64,000 bases of DNA from Pseudorhodoplanes sp. (GTDB lineage: Bacteria; Pseudomonadota; Alphaproteobacteria; Rhizobiales; Xanthobacteraceae): NCBI GenBank assembly GCA_019187085.1, contig JABARS010000005.1, positions 34,102 to 98,101 of the forward strand. The letters run 5' to 3'. The notes beneath the pieces were generated by a model, which saw only the letters and a list, made by a program, of their open reading frames with translations, was not told the origin of the DNA and did no database searches. The translations under genes were made by a program, and so were the position numbers. Of the stretch, positions 28,921 through 37,874 are shown in pieces (the stretch's first letter is position 1; the number at the start of each line of letters is the position of its first letter).

Positions 28921-30039
28921 TCAGGAAAATTCGCTGCGGATCCTTTCGGTGTGCTCGCCGAGCGCGGGCACGGCGCCGTAGCGGCGCTGCTCGCCGGCCC
29001 GCAACGGTGCCGGCGCCGGACAGCTCGCCGGCCCGCTCGGCGTGCCGACGCCGATGCGGCGCAGGTGCGGATGCGCGGCCAGCTCGGCCGGCCCGTTGAC
29101 CGGCGCGAACGCGATGTCGCAGGCGAGCAGCCTTGCGGTCAGGTCCTTCGCCGTCATCGCGGCGAACGCCGCCGCCACCCTGCCGTCGGTCTGCGCGCGG
29201 CGTGAAACGCGCGCGACATTGGTGGCGAAATCCGGATCGGCGGCCAGCGCGGCGTCCCCCATCACCTTCTCCGCCAGCACGCGCCATTCGCGGTCGTTCT
29301 GGATCGAGATCAGGATATCGACGCCGTCGCGCGTGCGGAACACGCCATAGGGCGAGATCGAGGGGTGGGCGAGGCCGAGCCGCCGCGGCGGCGTGCCGCC
29401 TTCGTGCTGGAGCAGCGGCACGGTCATCCAGTCCGCCATCGAATCGAACAGCGAGACGGAAATCTCCGCGCCCTCGCCGCTGCGCCCGCGCACGATCAGC
29501 GCTTCGAGGATCGCCTCGTAGGCGTTCATGCCGGTCGCGACATCCACGACGGAAACACCGACGCGCGCCGGCTCTTCGGGGCCGCCGGTGACGGAGGCGA
29601 GACCCGATTCCGCCTGGATCAGGAGATCGTAGGCCTTGCGCGCGGCATAGGGGCCGCTCTCGCCATAGCCGGAGATCGAGCACGCGATCAGGCGCGGATG
29701 CCTGCGCCGCAATTGCGCGACCGGGAAGCCGAGCTTGCCGACGGTGCCGGGCTTAAGATTCTGCACGAACACGTCGGCCTTGGCGATCATGCGCGCGAGC
29801 AGCGCCTTGTCGTCGGCGCGCGTCAGGTCGAGCACGACCGATTCCTTGCCGCGGTTGAGCCAGACGAAATAGGCGCTCTCCCCGTGCACCACGCCGTCAT
29901 AGCCGCGCGCGAAATCGCCCTCCGGGCGCTCGACCTTGATCACGCGCGCGCCGGCGTCGGCCATGCGGCAGGTGCAGGTCGGCGCCGCAACAGCCTGTTC
30001 GAGCGAGACGACGAGAAGGCCGGAGAGAGGCAGGGTCAT
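28921..30039 (-). CDS. CaiB/BaiF family (class III) CoA-transferase
   Basis: The 372-aa enzyme moves CoA between carboxylic acids. It has DAGARVIKVERPEGDFAR near the N-terminus, a nucleotide-binding LNRGKESVVLDL, and catalytic Asp138 in RKAYDLLIQAESG. The acids used are unknown. It stands upstream of doxX and may be part of the same transcript. It is complete; the length is at the short end of the family (about 380-430). Confidence 0.9.
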   Translation of the reverse strand: MTLPLSGLLVVSLEQAVAAPTCTCRMADAGARVIKVERPEGDFARGYDGVVHGESAYFVWLNRGKESVVLDLTRADDKALLARMIAKADVFVQNLKPGTVGKLGFPVAQLRRRHPRLIACSISGYGESGPYAARKAYDLLIQAESGLASVTGGPEEPARVGVSVVDVATGMNAYEAILEALIVRGRSGEGAEISVSLFDSMADWMTVPLLQHEGGTPPRRLGLAHPSISPYGVFRTRDGVDILISIQNDREWRVLAEKVMGDAALAADPDFATNVARVSRRAQTDGRVAAAFAAMTAKDLTARLLACDIAFAPVNGPAELAAHPHLRRIGVGTPSGPASCPAPAPLRAGEQRRYGAVPALGEHTERIRSEFS

Positions 30040-30072
30040 GTGTCGATCCGCGTGACCGAGCTATGAGGATTG

Positions 30073-30101
30073 TCATCGCCGGGCTTGACCCGGCGATCCC
30101 G
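30073..30101. repeat. REP-like palindrome at the 3' end of the GIY-YIG gene
   Basis: GTCATCGCCGGGCTTGACCC followed by GGCGATCCC forms a GATCGCCGGG-type stem; CGCCGGG pairs with CCCGGCG. It abuts the stop codon of the GIY-YIG gene and is an inverted copy of the block at 30417-30446. Confidence 0.75.
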
Positions 30102-30102
30102 C

Positions 30103-30396
30103 TCAGGGACGCGCAATGTCGTCATAAAGGTCCCGCCATTCCGCATTCGACTGGCCAATGAGCTTCGTTTTCCACGCGCGCGGCCAATGCTTGATATTCT
30201 TCTCGCGCTGGATGGCAAGAGCGATGGAATCATAGGGCTCGTAGTAAACGAGGTCGGTAATGCCATAGCGCCGGGTGAAACCCTCGGCCGCGCCCTGCTT
30301 GTGTTGGAAAACCCGCTTCACCAGATTGTTCGTCACGCCGACATAGAGCGCCCCTCCCAGGCGGCTCGCAAGTATGTAGACGTAGTACTGACGCAT
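30103..30396 (-). CDS. GIY-YIG nuclease family protein
   Basis: The 97-aa protein is a minimal GIY-YIG domain: YYVYILASR (GIY strand), ALYVGVTNNLVKRVFQHKQG (YIG strand plus catalytic Arg), GFTRRYGITDLVYYE, IQREKNIKHWPRAWKTKLI with the metal-binding Glu, and N-AEWRDLYDDI. It belongs to the YhbQ/UPF0213-like stand-alone group. Its cellular role is not settled; DNA repair or recombination has been proposed. Both sides carry inverted copies of the window's REP palindrome. ATG 30396. Confidence 0.88.
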   Translation of the reverse strand: MRQYYVYILASRLGGALYVGVTNNLVKRVFQHKQGAAEGFTRRYGITDLVYYEPYDSIALAIQREKNIKHWPRAWKTKLIGQSNAEWRDLYDDIARP

Positions 30397-30416
30397 CTTC
30401 GCAGCGCCCCTAAGCG

Positions 30417-30446
30417 GGATGGCCGGGACAAGCCCGGCCATGACCA
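30417..30446. repeat. REP-like palindrome upstream of the GIY-YIG gene
   Basis: GGGATGGCCGGGACAAGCCC followed by GGCCATGACC has paired arms ATGGCCGGG/CCCGGCCAT. It is the same family as the blocks at 6252 and 21268 and lies opposite in orientation to the copy at 30073. Confidence 0.75.
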
Positions 30447-30467
30447 AAACACTGTCGGAAACCATTT

Positions 30468-31646
30468 TCAATACGACCGCGGCAATCCCAGCACATGCTC
30501 GGCGAGATAGGACAGGATGAGGTTGGTCGAGATCGGCGCCACCTGGTAGAGCCGCGTCTCGCGGAACTTGCGCTCGACGTCGTATTCCTCCGCAAAGCCG
30601 AAGCCGCCATGCGTCTGCACGCACATGTCGGCGGCCGTCCATGAGGCGTCGGCGGCGAGCAGCTTGGCCATGTTGGCCTCCGCGCCGCAATCGGCGCCGG
30701 CGTCGTAACGGCCCGCGGCCTCGCGCACCATCAGCTCGGCGGCGCGCATCTGCGCATAGGCGCGCGCGACCGGAAACTGCACGCCCTGGTTCTGGCCGAT
30801 CGGCCGGCCGAACAGCACGCGCTCCTTCGCATAGGACGTCGCCCGCTCGATGAACCATTTGGCGTCGCCGATGCATTCGGCGGCGATCAGGATGCGCTCG
30901 GCATTCATGCCCGACAGGATGTAGCGGAAGCCCCTGCCTTCCTCGCCGATCAGGTTGGCGGCCGGCACGCGCATATTGTCGAAGAACACCTCGGTGGTGG
31001 CGTGGTTCATCATGGTGCGGATCGGGCGGATGGTCAGGCCGCGGTCGCGCACCGTGCGCATGTCGACGAGGAAGACCGAAAGCCCCTCGGTGCGGGTCTT
31101 CGCCTTCTCGCGCGGCGTCGTGCGCGCGAGCAGCAGCATGAGGTCGGAATATTCGGCGCGCGAGGTCCAGATTTTCTGGCCGTTGACGACGTAAGCATCG
31201 CCCTCGCGCACCGCGGTCGTGCGCAGGGAGAGCGTGTCGGTCCCCGAGGTCGGCTCGGTGACGCCGAACGCCTGCAGCCGCAATTCGCCGCGCGCGATGG
31301 CGGGCAGGTATTCCCGCTTCTGCGCCTCACTGCCGTGGCGCAGCAGCGTGCCCATGGTGTACATCTGGGCGTGGCAGGCGGCGCCGTTGCAGCCGGCGGC
31401 GTGGATTTCCTCCATGATGGCGGCGGCCGCGCGCATGCTCAGGCCCGAGCCGCCATAGGCCTCCGGGATCAGGGCAGCGAGAAAGCCGGCTTTGGTCAGC
31501 GCGGCCACGAAAGCCGCGGGATAGGCGCGGGTGCGGTCGCATTCGCGCCAGTAGTCGCCCGGGAAATCCGCGCACAGCGCGCGCACCGCTTCGCGGATGG
31601 CGGCGATTTCGCCGGCATCGCTCAAATCCTCAGTCTGTCCGCTCAC
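30468..31646 (-). CDS. Acyl-CoA dehydrogenase family protein
   Basis: The 392-aa flavoprotein has the ACAD layout: an N-terminal helical domain, then FGVTEPTSGTD (FAD/substrate), NGQKIWTSRA, the C-terminal FGRPIGQNQGVQFPVA and QTHGGFGFAEEYDVERKFRETRLY. The acyl substrate is not evident. GTG 31646 directly follows the stop of the hydratase gene, so the two are translationally coupled and likely act in one beta-oxidation-like pathway. Confidence 0.9.
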   Translation of the reverse strand: MSGQTEDLSDAGEIAAIREAVRALCADFPGDYWRECDRTRAYPAAFVAALTKAGFLAALIPEAYGGSGLSMRAAAAIMEEIHAAGCNGAACHAQMYTMGTLLRHGSEAQKREYLPAIARGELRLQAFGVTEPTSGTDTLSLRTTAVREGDAYVVNGQKIWTSRAEYSDLMLLLARTTPREKAKTRTEGLSVFLVDMRTVRDRGLTIRPIRTMMNHATTEVFFDNMRVPAANLIGEEGRGFRYILSGMNAERILIAAECIGDAKWFIERATSYAKERVLFGRPIGQNQGVQFPVARAYAQMRAAELMVREAAGRYDAGADCGAEANMAKLLAADASWTAADMCVQTHGGFGFAEEYDVERKFRETRLYQVAPISTNLILSYLAEHVLGLPRSY

Positions 31647-32504
31647 TCACACCACCTCGGCCCGGCCATTGTTCAGAGCGACGATATCACGCTCCGGCAC
31701 GCGTGCACGAAAGCTTACGACACCGCCGTCGCGCCAGATTTCGGTGCGGATGGTCTCGCCGGGAAAAACCGGAGCGGAAAAGCGCCCGGCAATGGCGCGC
31801 AGCCGCTCCGGCGCGTAATCGCACACCATGCGCAGAATCGCATGCGCGCAGATCCCGAAGGTCGCAAGCCCGTGCAGGATCGGCCGCGCGAACCCCGCCC
31901 CGCGCGCGAATTGCGGATCGGCATGGAGCGGATTGAGGTCGCCGGACAGCCGGTAGATCAGCGCGGTTTCCGGCCGGCTGGCAAGATCGCAGACGAAATC
32001 CGGAACGCGGCCGGGCAAGGGATGCGGCGCCGGCGTTGCGCGCTGAGTGCCGCCGAAACCGCCGTCGCCGCGGCAGACGATGGTCTGGGTCAGGGTCGCG
32101 ATGGTCTCGCCCGAGTCGGCGTCGGCAAGCACGCGCTCGATATAGAGGAGCGCGCCCGTGCCGGCGCCCTTGTCGATCACGTCGAGGATGCGGTTGCGCC
32201 CGACCACATGGCCGCGCGGCCGGAGCGGACGATGCAGCACGAGGCCCTGCTCGCCGTGCACGATCTTCTGGAAGTCGATGCCGGTCTCCTGATCGCGCAG
32301 GAAGAACGGCGAGGCCGCGAGCACCACCGCGAACGTCGGCAGCACCTGCAGGTCCTGCTCATACACGAAACGCAGTTGCCGCTCGTCCAGCGGCTCCTGG
32401 CCGAGGCCGATGCCGAGCGCATAGAGGATCGCGTCCTTCTCCGCGTAGCGATGGGCGATGTCGGGGACGGAGAGCGCCAGCAGCTTTTGCGGATCGATGG
32501 CCAT
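31647..32504 (-). CDS. MaoC/hotdog-type enoyl-CoA hydratase
   Basis: The 285-aa double-hotdog protein has an N-terminal MaoC-like dehydratase half (HGEQGLVLHRPLRPRGHVVG). The C-terminal half carries the hydratase-2 motif YRLSGDLNPLHADPQFARGA with catalytic Asp and His, then GFARPILHGLATFG. It would hydrate 2-enoyl-CoA, most likely products of the adjacent acyl-CoA dehydrogenase. It is immediately downstream of a MetE-like gene (9-bp gap). Confidence 0.88.
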   Translation of the reverse strand: MAIDPQKLLALSVPDIAHRYAEKDAILYALGIGLGQEPLDERQLRFVYEQDLQVLPTFAVVLAASPFFLRDQETGIDFQKIVHGEQGLVLHRPLRPRGHVVGRNRILDVIDKGAGTGALLYIERVLADADSGETIATLTQTIVCRGDGGFGGTQRATPAPHPLPGRVPDFVCDLASRPETALIYRLSGDLNPLHADPQFARGAGFARPILHGLATFGICAHAILRMVCDYAPERLRAIAGRFSAPVFPGETIRTEIWRDGGVVSFRARVPERDIVALNNGRAEVV

Positions 32505-32513
32505 CGCGGGAAT

Positions 32514-33539
32514 TCAGGCGCGGGTCAACTCGTCGCGCACGATCTGCGTGCCGTCCACCATCGCCTTCATCTTCCCGAACGCCACCGCGCGCGGCAGATA
32601 CTTCATACCGCAATCGGGTGCCACCACGATGCGCTCCGGCGGCACATGGGCGAACGCCGCGCGGATGCGCGCGGCGACGGTCTGCGGCGTCTCGACCGCC
32701 ATGTCCGACAGATCGATGACGCCGAGGATGACGGTCTTGGACGGCAGCGCCCTGAGCACCGACAAATCGAGCTTCGGCTGCGCCGCCTCGATCGACACCT
32801 GCTGCGCGTTGGAATTCTCGAGCTCGGCGAGGAACGAATAGCCGGTCGGCTTGTCATGCACGACCGCGGCATAGCCGAAGCACAGGTGCACGGCGATGGT
32901 GCCGCCGGTGCCCTCGATCGCGCGGTTGAGCGCCTTGACGCCGTAGAGGCGCGCCTTGTCCGGATGCTGCTGCATCCACGGCTCGTCGATCTGCACGATG
33001 TCGGCGCCGGCCGCGAACAGGTCTTTGATCTCGGCATTGACCGCGTCGGCATAATCGAGCGTGAGCGCCTCCTCGTCCTTGTAGAAATCGTCCTGCGCCT
33101 GCCGGGCCATGGTGAACGGCCCCGGCACGGTCGCCTTGATCGCGCGCGCGGTGCTGGCGCGCAGCAGCTCGACGTCGCGCTTCTCGACCGGATGGCGGCG
33201 GCGCACCTTGCCGGTGATGCGCGGCACCGGGATGGGCTTGCCGCTGCGGTTGAGGGTGGTGCCGGGATTGTCGATGTCGACGCCGTCAAGCACAGTCGCG
33301 AAGCGGTTGGAATAGCTCTCGCGGCGCTGCTCGCCGTCGGAAATGATGTCGAGCCCGGCGCGCTCCTGGTCGCGGATCGCAAGCAGCGTCGCGTCATCCT
33401 GCGCGACTTCGAGGAATTTGGCGTCCACCCGCCATAAACCCTGCATGCGCACCCGCGGCACCTGCTTCGACAGCTTCTCACGGTCGATCAGCCAGTCCGG
33501 CTGCGGGTAGGAGCCCACGAGACTGGTCGGAAGCAGCAT
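32514..33539 (-). CDS. MetE C-terminal-like methyltransferase/lyase
   Basis: The 341-aa protein is only the catalytic TIM barrel of cobalamin-independent methionine synthase. It starts MLLPTSLVGSYPQPDWLIDR. The zinc ligands appear as His and Cys in HLCFGY and a late Cys in VAPDCGMKY, with DEPWMQ and GVIDLSD as barrel marks. Without the N-terminal half of MetE it is not a normal methionine synthase. The family also includes coenzyme M-dependent epoxide enzymes, so the substrate is open. ATG 33539 fits the family start. Confidence 0.82.
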   Translation of the reverse strand: MLLPTSLVGSYPQPDWLIDREKLSKQVPRVRMQGLWRVDAKFLEVAQDDATLLAIRDQERAGLDIISDGEQRRESYSNRFATVLDGVDIDNPGTTLNRSGKPIPVPRITGKVRRRHPVEKRDVELLRASTARAIKATVPGPFTMARQAQDDFYKDEEALTLDYADAVNAEIKDLFAAGADIVQIDEPWMQQHPDKARLYGVKALNRAIEGTGGTIAVHLCFGYAAVVHDKPTGYSFLAELENSNAQQVSIEAAQPKLDLSVLRALPSKTVILGVIDLSDMAVETPQTVAARIRAAFAHVPPERIVVAPDCGMKYLPRAVAFGKMKAMVDGTQIVRDELTRA

Positions 33540-33564
33540 GACGGTCGTCCGGATGTTGCGTGTC

Positions 33565-33596
33565 AAGAAAACGGCGCCGCGCACGGGCGCGGCGCC
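33565..33596 (-). terminator. Intrinsic terminator of the first ABC binding-protein gene
   Basis: On the minus strand a 10-bp stem GGCGCCGCGC/GCGCGGCGCC with a 4-nt loop (33573-33596) is followed by GTTTTCTT. It lies 21 bp beyond the stop of the binding-protein gene. Confidence 0.8.
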
Positions 33597-33617
33597 GCCG
33601 CATTCGGAATACGGCGC

Positions 33618-34889
33618 TTACTGCCGCAGTTTTTCGAACGGATATACCGCCTTGCCGGTGGCGAGCTTCGAGGGATGGACGACCGTCTGGGTCTCCATGC
33701 CGCGGAACTGTTCGAGATCGTTGCCTTTGATGCCGTGATACTGGACCTGCATCATGCCCGACTCGGCCCACTCGCCGTTGGCGCCGAACTTGATGTCGCC
33801 CATGATCGTCTTGATCGTGTTCTTCTTGAGATAGTCGGCGATCTTGGCGTCGTCGAGCGACTTGGCGCCCTCGACCGCCTTGCCGAGCAATTCGATATAG
33901 GCGTAGCCCCAGCCGCCGAGATAATAGCCGAGCGGATCGACGCCCTCGGCCTTTGCGCGCGACTGGTAGATGTTGAGGAATTCCTGCACGTCCGGGGTCA
34001 TCATCTGCTTGGAGGGGACCCAGGTCTCGTAATTGACCCAGCCGTTGAGGAGCGGGCCGAGCTGCGTCTTGAAGACGGTGGCCTGCAAGCCGACCATCGC
34101 GCCGCCGATCATCTTCGGCTTGAAGCCGACTTCGTTGACCGCCTTCACCATGCCGACCGAGTCGAGCGGATAGGAGCAGACCGTCACGATTTCGGCATTT
34201 GACGCCTGGATCGCACGCACGATCGGCGTGAAATCGGTCGTCGCCGGCGGATAGGTGCGGTCATAGACGACCTGGAAGCCGTGCTTCTTGGCGTTCTCGC
34301 GCGCGCCCTCACAGGCATTGCGCGAGAATTCCGCGTCGGCGGCGACGAGCGCGACCGTCTTCGGCTTCGGATTCTGCTCGGCCGCGACATCGAAGAAACC
34401 TTCCGTGAAGGACGGCTTGGTGTTCTGACCGGTCGGGATCATCGCGAAATACTTGTCGTATTTGAACTCGCTGTTCACCGCGAGACCGAACAGGATCACG
34501 AACACCTTGTTACGCTGCATGATCACGGGCATGGCCGGCGCGATCATGTTGGTGGCATAGGGGCCGACCACGAGATCGACCTTGTCGACGTCGAGCAGCT
34601 TGGTGTAGATGCCCGGCACCGTCGAGGGATTGGTCTGATCGTCGTAATAGACGAGCTTCACCTGACGCCCGAGCAGGCCGCCCTTCTTGTTGATCAGCTC
34701 TTCCCAGATTTTCATGCCGAGCAGCGCCTGCTTGCCGTTGGCGGCAAGCGGACCGGTCAGCGCCATCGCAAACCCGATCTTGATTTCCTGGGCCTTGGCG
34801 CCGGCACCCGCTGCCAGCACGAACACCGCTGCAGCGAGCGCCGCAAGCATCATGCGGCCGACCGACCGCAATTTCGGAAACTCCACCAT
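33618..34889 (-). CDS. ABC transporter substrate-binding protein, branched-chain amino acid type (1)
   Basis: The 423-aa periplasmic protein has a signal peptide (about residues 1-33, ending AGAKAQ) and a type I periplasmic-binding fold: IKIGFAMALTGPLAANGKQ, DDQTNPSTVPG, VVGPYATNM. It belongs with LivK-like proteins, many of which bind aromatic or other acids. ATG 34889 follows GGGAGG. It is a single-gene unit with its own terminator, separated by a MetE-like gene from the livFGMH genes. Confidence 0.9.
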   Translation of the reverse strand: MVEFPKLRSVGRMMLAALAAAVFVLAAGAGAKAQEIKIGFAMALTGPLAANGKQALLGMKIWEELINKKGGLLGRQVKLVYYDDQTNPSTVPGIYTKLLDVDKVDLVVGPYATNMIAPAMPVIMQRNKVFVILFGLAVNSEFKYDKYFAMIPTGQNTKPSFTEGFFDVAAEQNPKPKTVALVAADAEFSRNACEGARENAKKHGFQVVYDRTYPPATTDFTPIVRAIQASNAEIVTVCSYPLDSVGMVKAVNEVGFKPKMIGGAMVGLQATVFKTQLGPLLNGWVNYETWVPSKQMMTPDVQEFLNIYQSRAKAEGVDPLGYYLGGWGYAYIELLGKAVEGAKSLDDAKIADYLKKNTIKTIMGDIKFGANGEWAESGMMQVQYHGIKGNDLEQFRGMETQTVVHPSKLATGKAVYPFEKLRQ

Positions 34890-34918
34890 GCAGTCCTCCC
34901 ATTCGATTATTATAATTA

Positions 34919-34950
34919 ATAAGGGGGGATTCTTCACGATCCCCCCTTAT
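34919..34950 (-). terminator. Terminator hairpin after the second MetE-like gene
   Basis: A 12-bp perfect stem (ATAAGGGGGGAT/ATCCCCCCTTAT) with an 8-nt loop stands 39 bp past the stop of the MetE-like gene, followed by AT-rich sequence. A near-perfect 20-bp palindrome (34956-34975) precedes it. Confidence 0.75.
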
Positions 34951-34989
34951 CCTTCAAGCGGCCAATTGGTCGCTTTATTGTGAAATCCG

Positions 34990-36096
34990 TCAGCCCCAGA
35001 CTTCCTCCGACAGTTCCACGATCTCGCGCATTTTTGCCCACTGCTGCTCTTCGGTCAGGACGTTCCCTTCTTCCGTCGAAGCAAAGCCGCATTGCGGCGA
35101 AAGGCAGAATTGCTCGAGCGGCGCGAATTTCGCCGCTTCCTCGATGCGTTTTTTCACGTCCTCCTTCTTTTCGAGCGTCCCGCTCTTGGACGTGATGAGA
35201 CCGAGAACAACCATTTTCTGACCCTTGGGCAGGAAACGCAGCGGCTCGAAGCCGCCGGCCCGCTCGGTGTCGTACTCGAGGAAGTATCCGTCATAATTTA
35301 GTTTCGCGAGCAACGTTTCCGCGACCGGCTCGTAACCGCCCTCCGAAATCCAGGTGGAGCGGAAATTGCCCCGACAGACATGGGTGGTGATCGCCATGTC
35401 CGCGGGCTTGGCGGCCAGCGCGGCGTTGATCATCCTGGCATAGGTTTCCTGCAGGCCGGTCGGATCGTCGCCGCGGTCCTTGGCCTTCTGCAGTTCGGCC
35501 GGCGAGCACAGATAGGCCCAGACGGTATCGTCGAACTGAAGATAACGGCAGCCGGCGTCGTAGAAGGCGCGCACGGCTTTCGCATAGGCCTTGCCGGTAT
35601 CCTCGAAGAAGGCCTCCATGTCCGGATAGACGTCCTTGCTGATCGACCGGCGGCCGCCGCGGAAATGCAGCACCGTCGGCGACGGGATCGTCATTTTCGC
35701 GGTCACCTTGGTATTGGCCTTCAGGAACTTGAAATGTTCGAGGAAGGGGTGATTGTCCGGGAAATCGACCTTGCCGTGGATCTGCAGGGTCTGCGCCTTG
35801 GTCTGGACGCCCTTGAACTGGATGCCCTGGTCGCTTTCGGCCAGCTGCACGCCGTCCAGCAGGCCGAGAAAATCGAAATGCCACCAGGAACGGCGATATT
35901 CGCCGTCGGTGGCGAGCTGCATCCCGACCTCTTCCTGCTTCTTGATCAGCTTGCGGATTTCCTCATCCTCAACCTGCTTGAGCTGGTCGGCCGTGATCTC
36001 GCCCTTCTCGCGCTTGGCGCGTGCGTCCTTGATGGCGGCGGTGCGCAGGAAACTGCCGACCTGGTCGGCGCGATAAGGGGGTTTGGTTCTTTTCAT
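34990..36096 (-). CDS. MetE C-terminal-like protein, YxjG/YxjH type
   Basis: The 368-aa TIM-barrel protein starts MKRTKPPYRADQVGSFLRT. It keeps the zinc ligands as H-x-C in THVCRGN and Cys in LSPQCGF. QFDDTVWAYL and FLEYDTERAG are typical of the stand-alone 5-methyltetrahydropteroyltriglutamate-homocysteine methyltransferase-like group. It is distinct from the 341-aa paralogue at 32514. ATG 36096 has GGAGG upstream. It lies between a binding-protein gene and livF, which suggests a link to the imported substrate, perhaps demethylation (speculative). Confidence 0.82.
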   Translation of the reverse strand: MKRTKPPYRADQVGSFLRTAAIKDARAKREKGEITADQLKQVEDEEIRKLIKKQEEVGMQLATDGEYRRSWWHFDFLGLLDGVQLAESDQGIQFKGVQTKAQTLQIHGKVDFPDNHPFLEHFKFLKANTKVTAKMTIPSPTVLHFRGGRRSISKDVYPDMEAFFEDTGKAYAKAVRAFYDAGCRYLQFDDTVWAYLCSPAELQKAKDRGDDPTGLQETYARMINAALAAKPADMAITTHVCRGNFRSTWISEGGYEPVAETLLAKLNYDGYFLEYDTERAGGFEPLRFLPKGQKMVVLGLITSKSGTLEKKEDVKKRIEEAAKFAPLEQFCLSPQCGFASTEEGNVLTEEQQWAKMREIVELSEEVWG

Positions 36097-36299
36097 CGTT
36101 GAGGCTCCTCCAGCTTCACGTCTTTGAATTGCAGCAAAGTGCGGCAAAGCGAACCGGGACGGACCGGTTTCGTCAACCACAAAAGGCAAGTCCCGGGAGT
36201 GGGCGATGGTGATGGGACTTGGCCCACCGGCGTCCGGCCTTCAGCGTCCGGCCTGGCACGGGTGATTTTAGCGCGAGCGGTCCGGGGCGACAGGACCCT

Positions 36300-36342
36300 G
36301 GCGATAAAGCTTGGGCGATAAACTTTGACCGATAACTTTGGA
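36300..36342. repeat. Three degenerate 14-15 bp direct repeats
   Basis: GGCGATAAAGCTTG, GGCGATAAACTTTGA and CCGATAACTTTGGA lie in tandem, about 200 bp upstream of the MetE-like gene and past the end of livF. They could be regulator sites or a decayed duplication. The rest of the 293-bp gap holds no gene. Confidence 0.45.
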
Positions 36343-36389
36343 CGGCAGAGCAGGGGCGCCGGGGTCGGGATTGCGGCCCGGCGTGACGC

Positions 36390-37119
<730 letters not shown>

Positions 37120-37127
<8 letters not shown>

Positions 37128-37872
37128 GGGCTTCCTCCCCGAGATAGACGGCCTTGACGCGCGGGTCCTGCGCGACTTCCTCCGGCTTGCCTTCGACGAA
37201 AAGGCTGCCGTTGACGAGAACCGAGATGCGGTCGGCGAAGGAAAATACCAGGTCCATGTCGTGTTCGATCAGGAGGACGGTGACGTCGCTCGGCAGGGCG
37301 GCGACGGCCGCCAGGATGTCCTCGCGCTCGTCTTCGGGCACGCCGGCCGCCGGCTCGTCGAGCAGGAGCACGCGCGGACGGCAGGCGATGGCGACGGCGA
37401 TCTCCAGCAGCCGCTGCTTGCCGTAAGGCAGTTGCGAGGTGGGATCCTCCATCACGTCGCCAAGATTGAAGCGTTCGAGGAGCTCGACCACTTCGGCCAT
37501 GACCGGCGGCTTGCTGCCGGTGACGCGCCACCAGTCGTGGCCGTAGCCGAGCCGCTCCGAGACCGCGAGGCCAAGCGTCTGAAGCGGGCTGAGGTCCGCG
37601 AAAAGCTGGTTGATCTGGAAGGTGCGCGCGAGCCCGAGCCCCACGCGCGCGTGCGCGCTCAGGCCGGTAATGTCCTGGCCTTCCAGCAGGATCCTGCCGG
37701 AGGTCGGCGGCAGGACGCCGGTGAGCTGGTTGATGATCGTGGTCTTGCCGGCCCCGTTGGGGCCGATCAAAGCGTGGCGCGCGCCCTTCTCGATCGAGAG
37801 CGAGACGTTGCCGGTGGCGATGATGCCGCCGAAGCGTTTCTCGAGATTGCGGGTTTCGAGCACGACGGTCAT
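37120..37872 (-). CDS. livG: Branched-chain-type ABC transporter ATP-binding protein LivG
   Basis: The 250-aa ATPase has Walker A LIGPNGAGKTT, the LivG-type GLGLARTFQINQLF, signature LPYGKQRLLEIAVAIA (variant without the usual LSGG) and Walker B VLLLDEPAAGV, then IEHDMDLVFSFADRI. ATG 37872 is supported by the family start (VVLETRNLEKRFGG). The livM stop is 2 bp upstream. Confidence 0.93.
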
Positions 37873-37874
37873 GG

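Noticed and set aside
33540..33564. TTGACA near 33565 as a -35 element for the MetE-like gene
   Set aside because: It is part of the terminator tail and lies too close to the start codon.
37413..37443. LivG signature LPYGKQR instead of LSGGQ as evidence of inactivation
   Set aside because: This variant is frequent in LivG-type ATPases; Walker A, Walker B and H-loop are intact.
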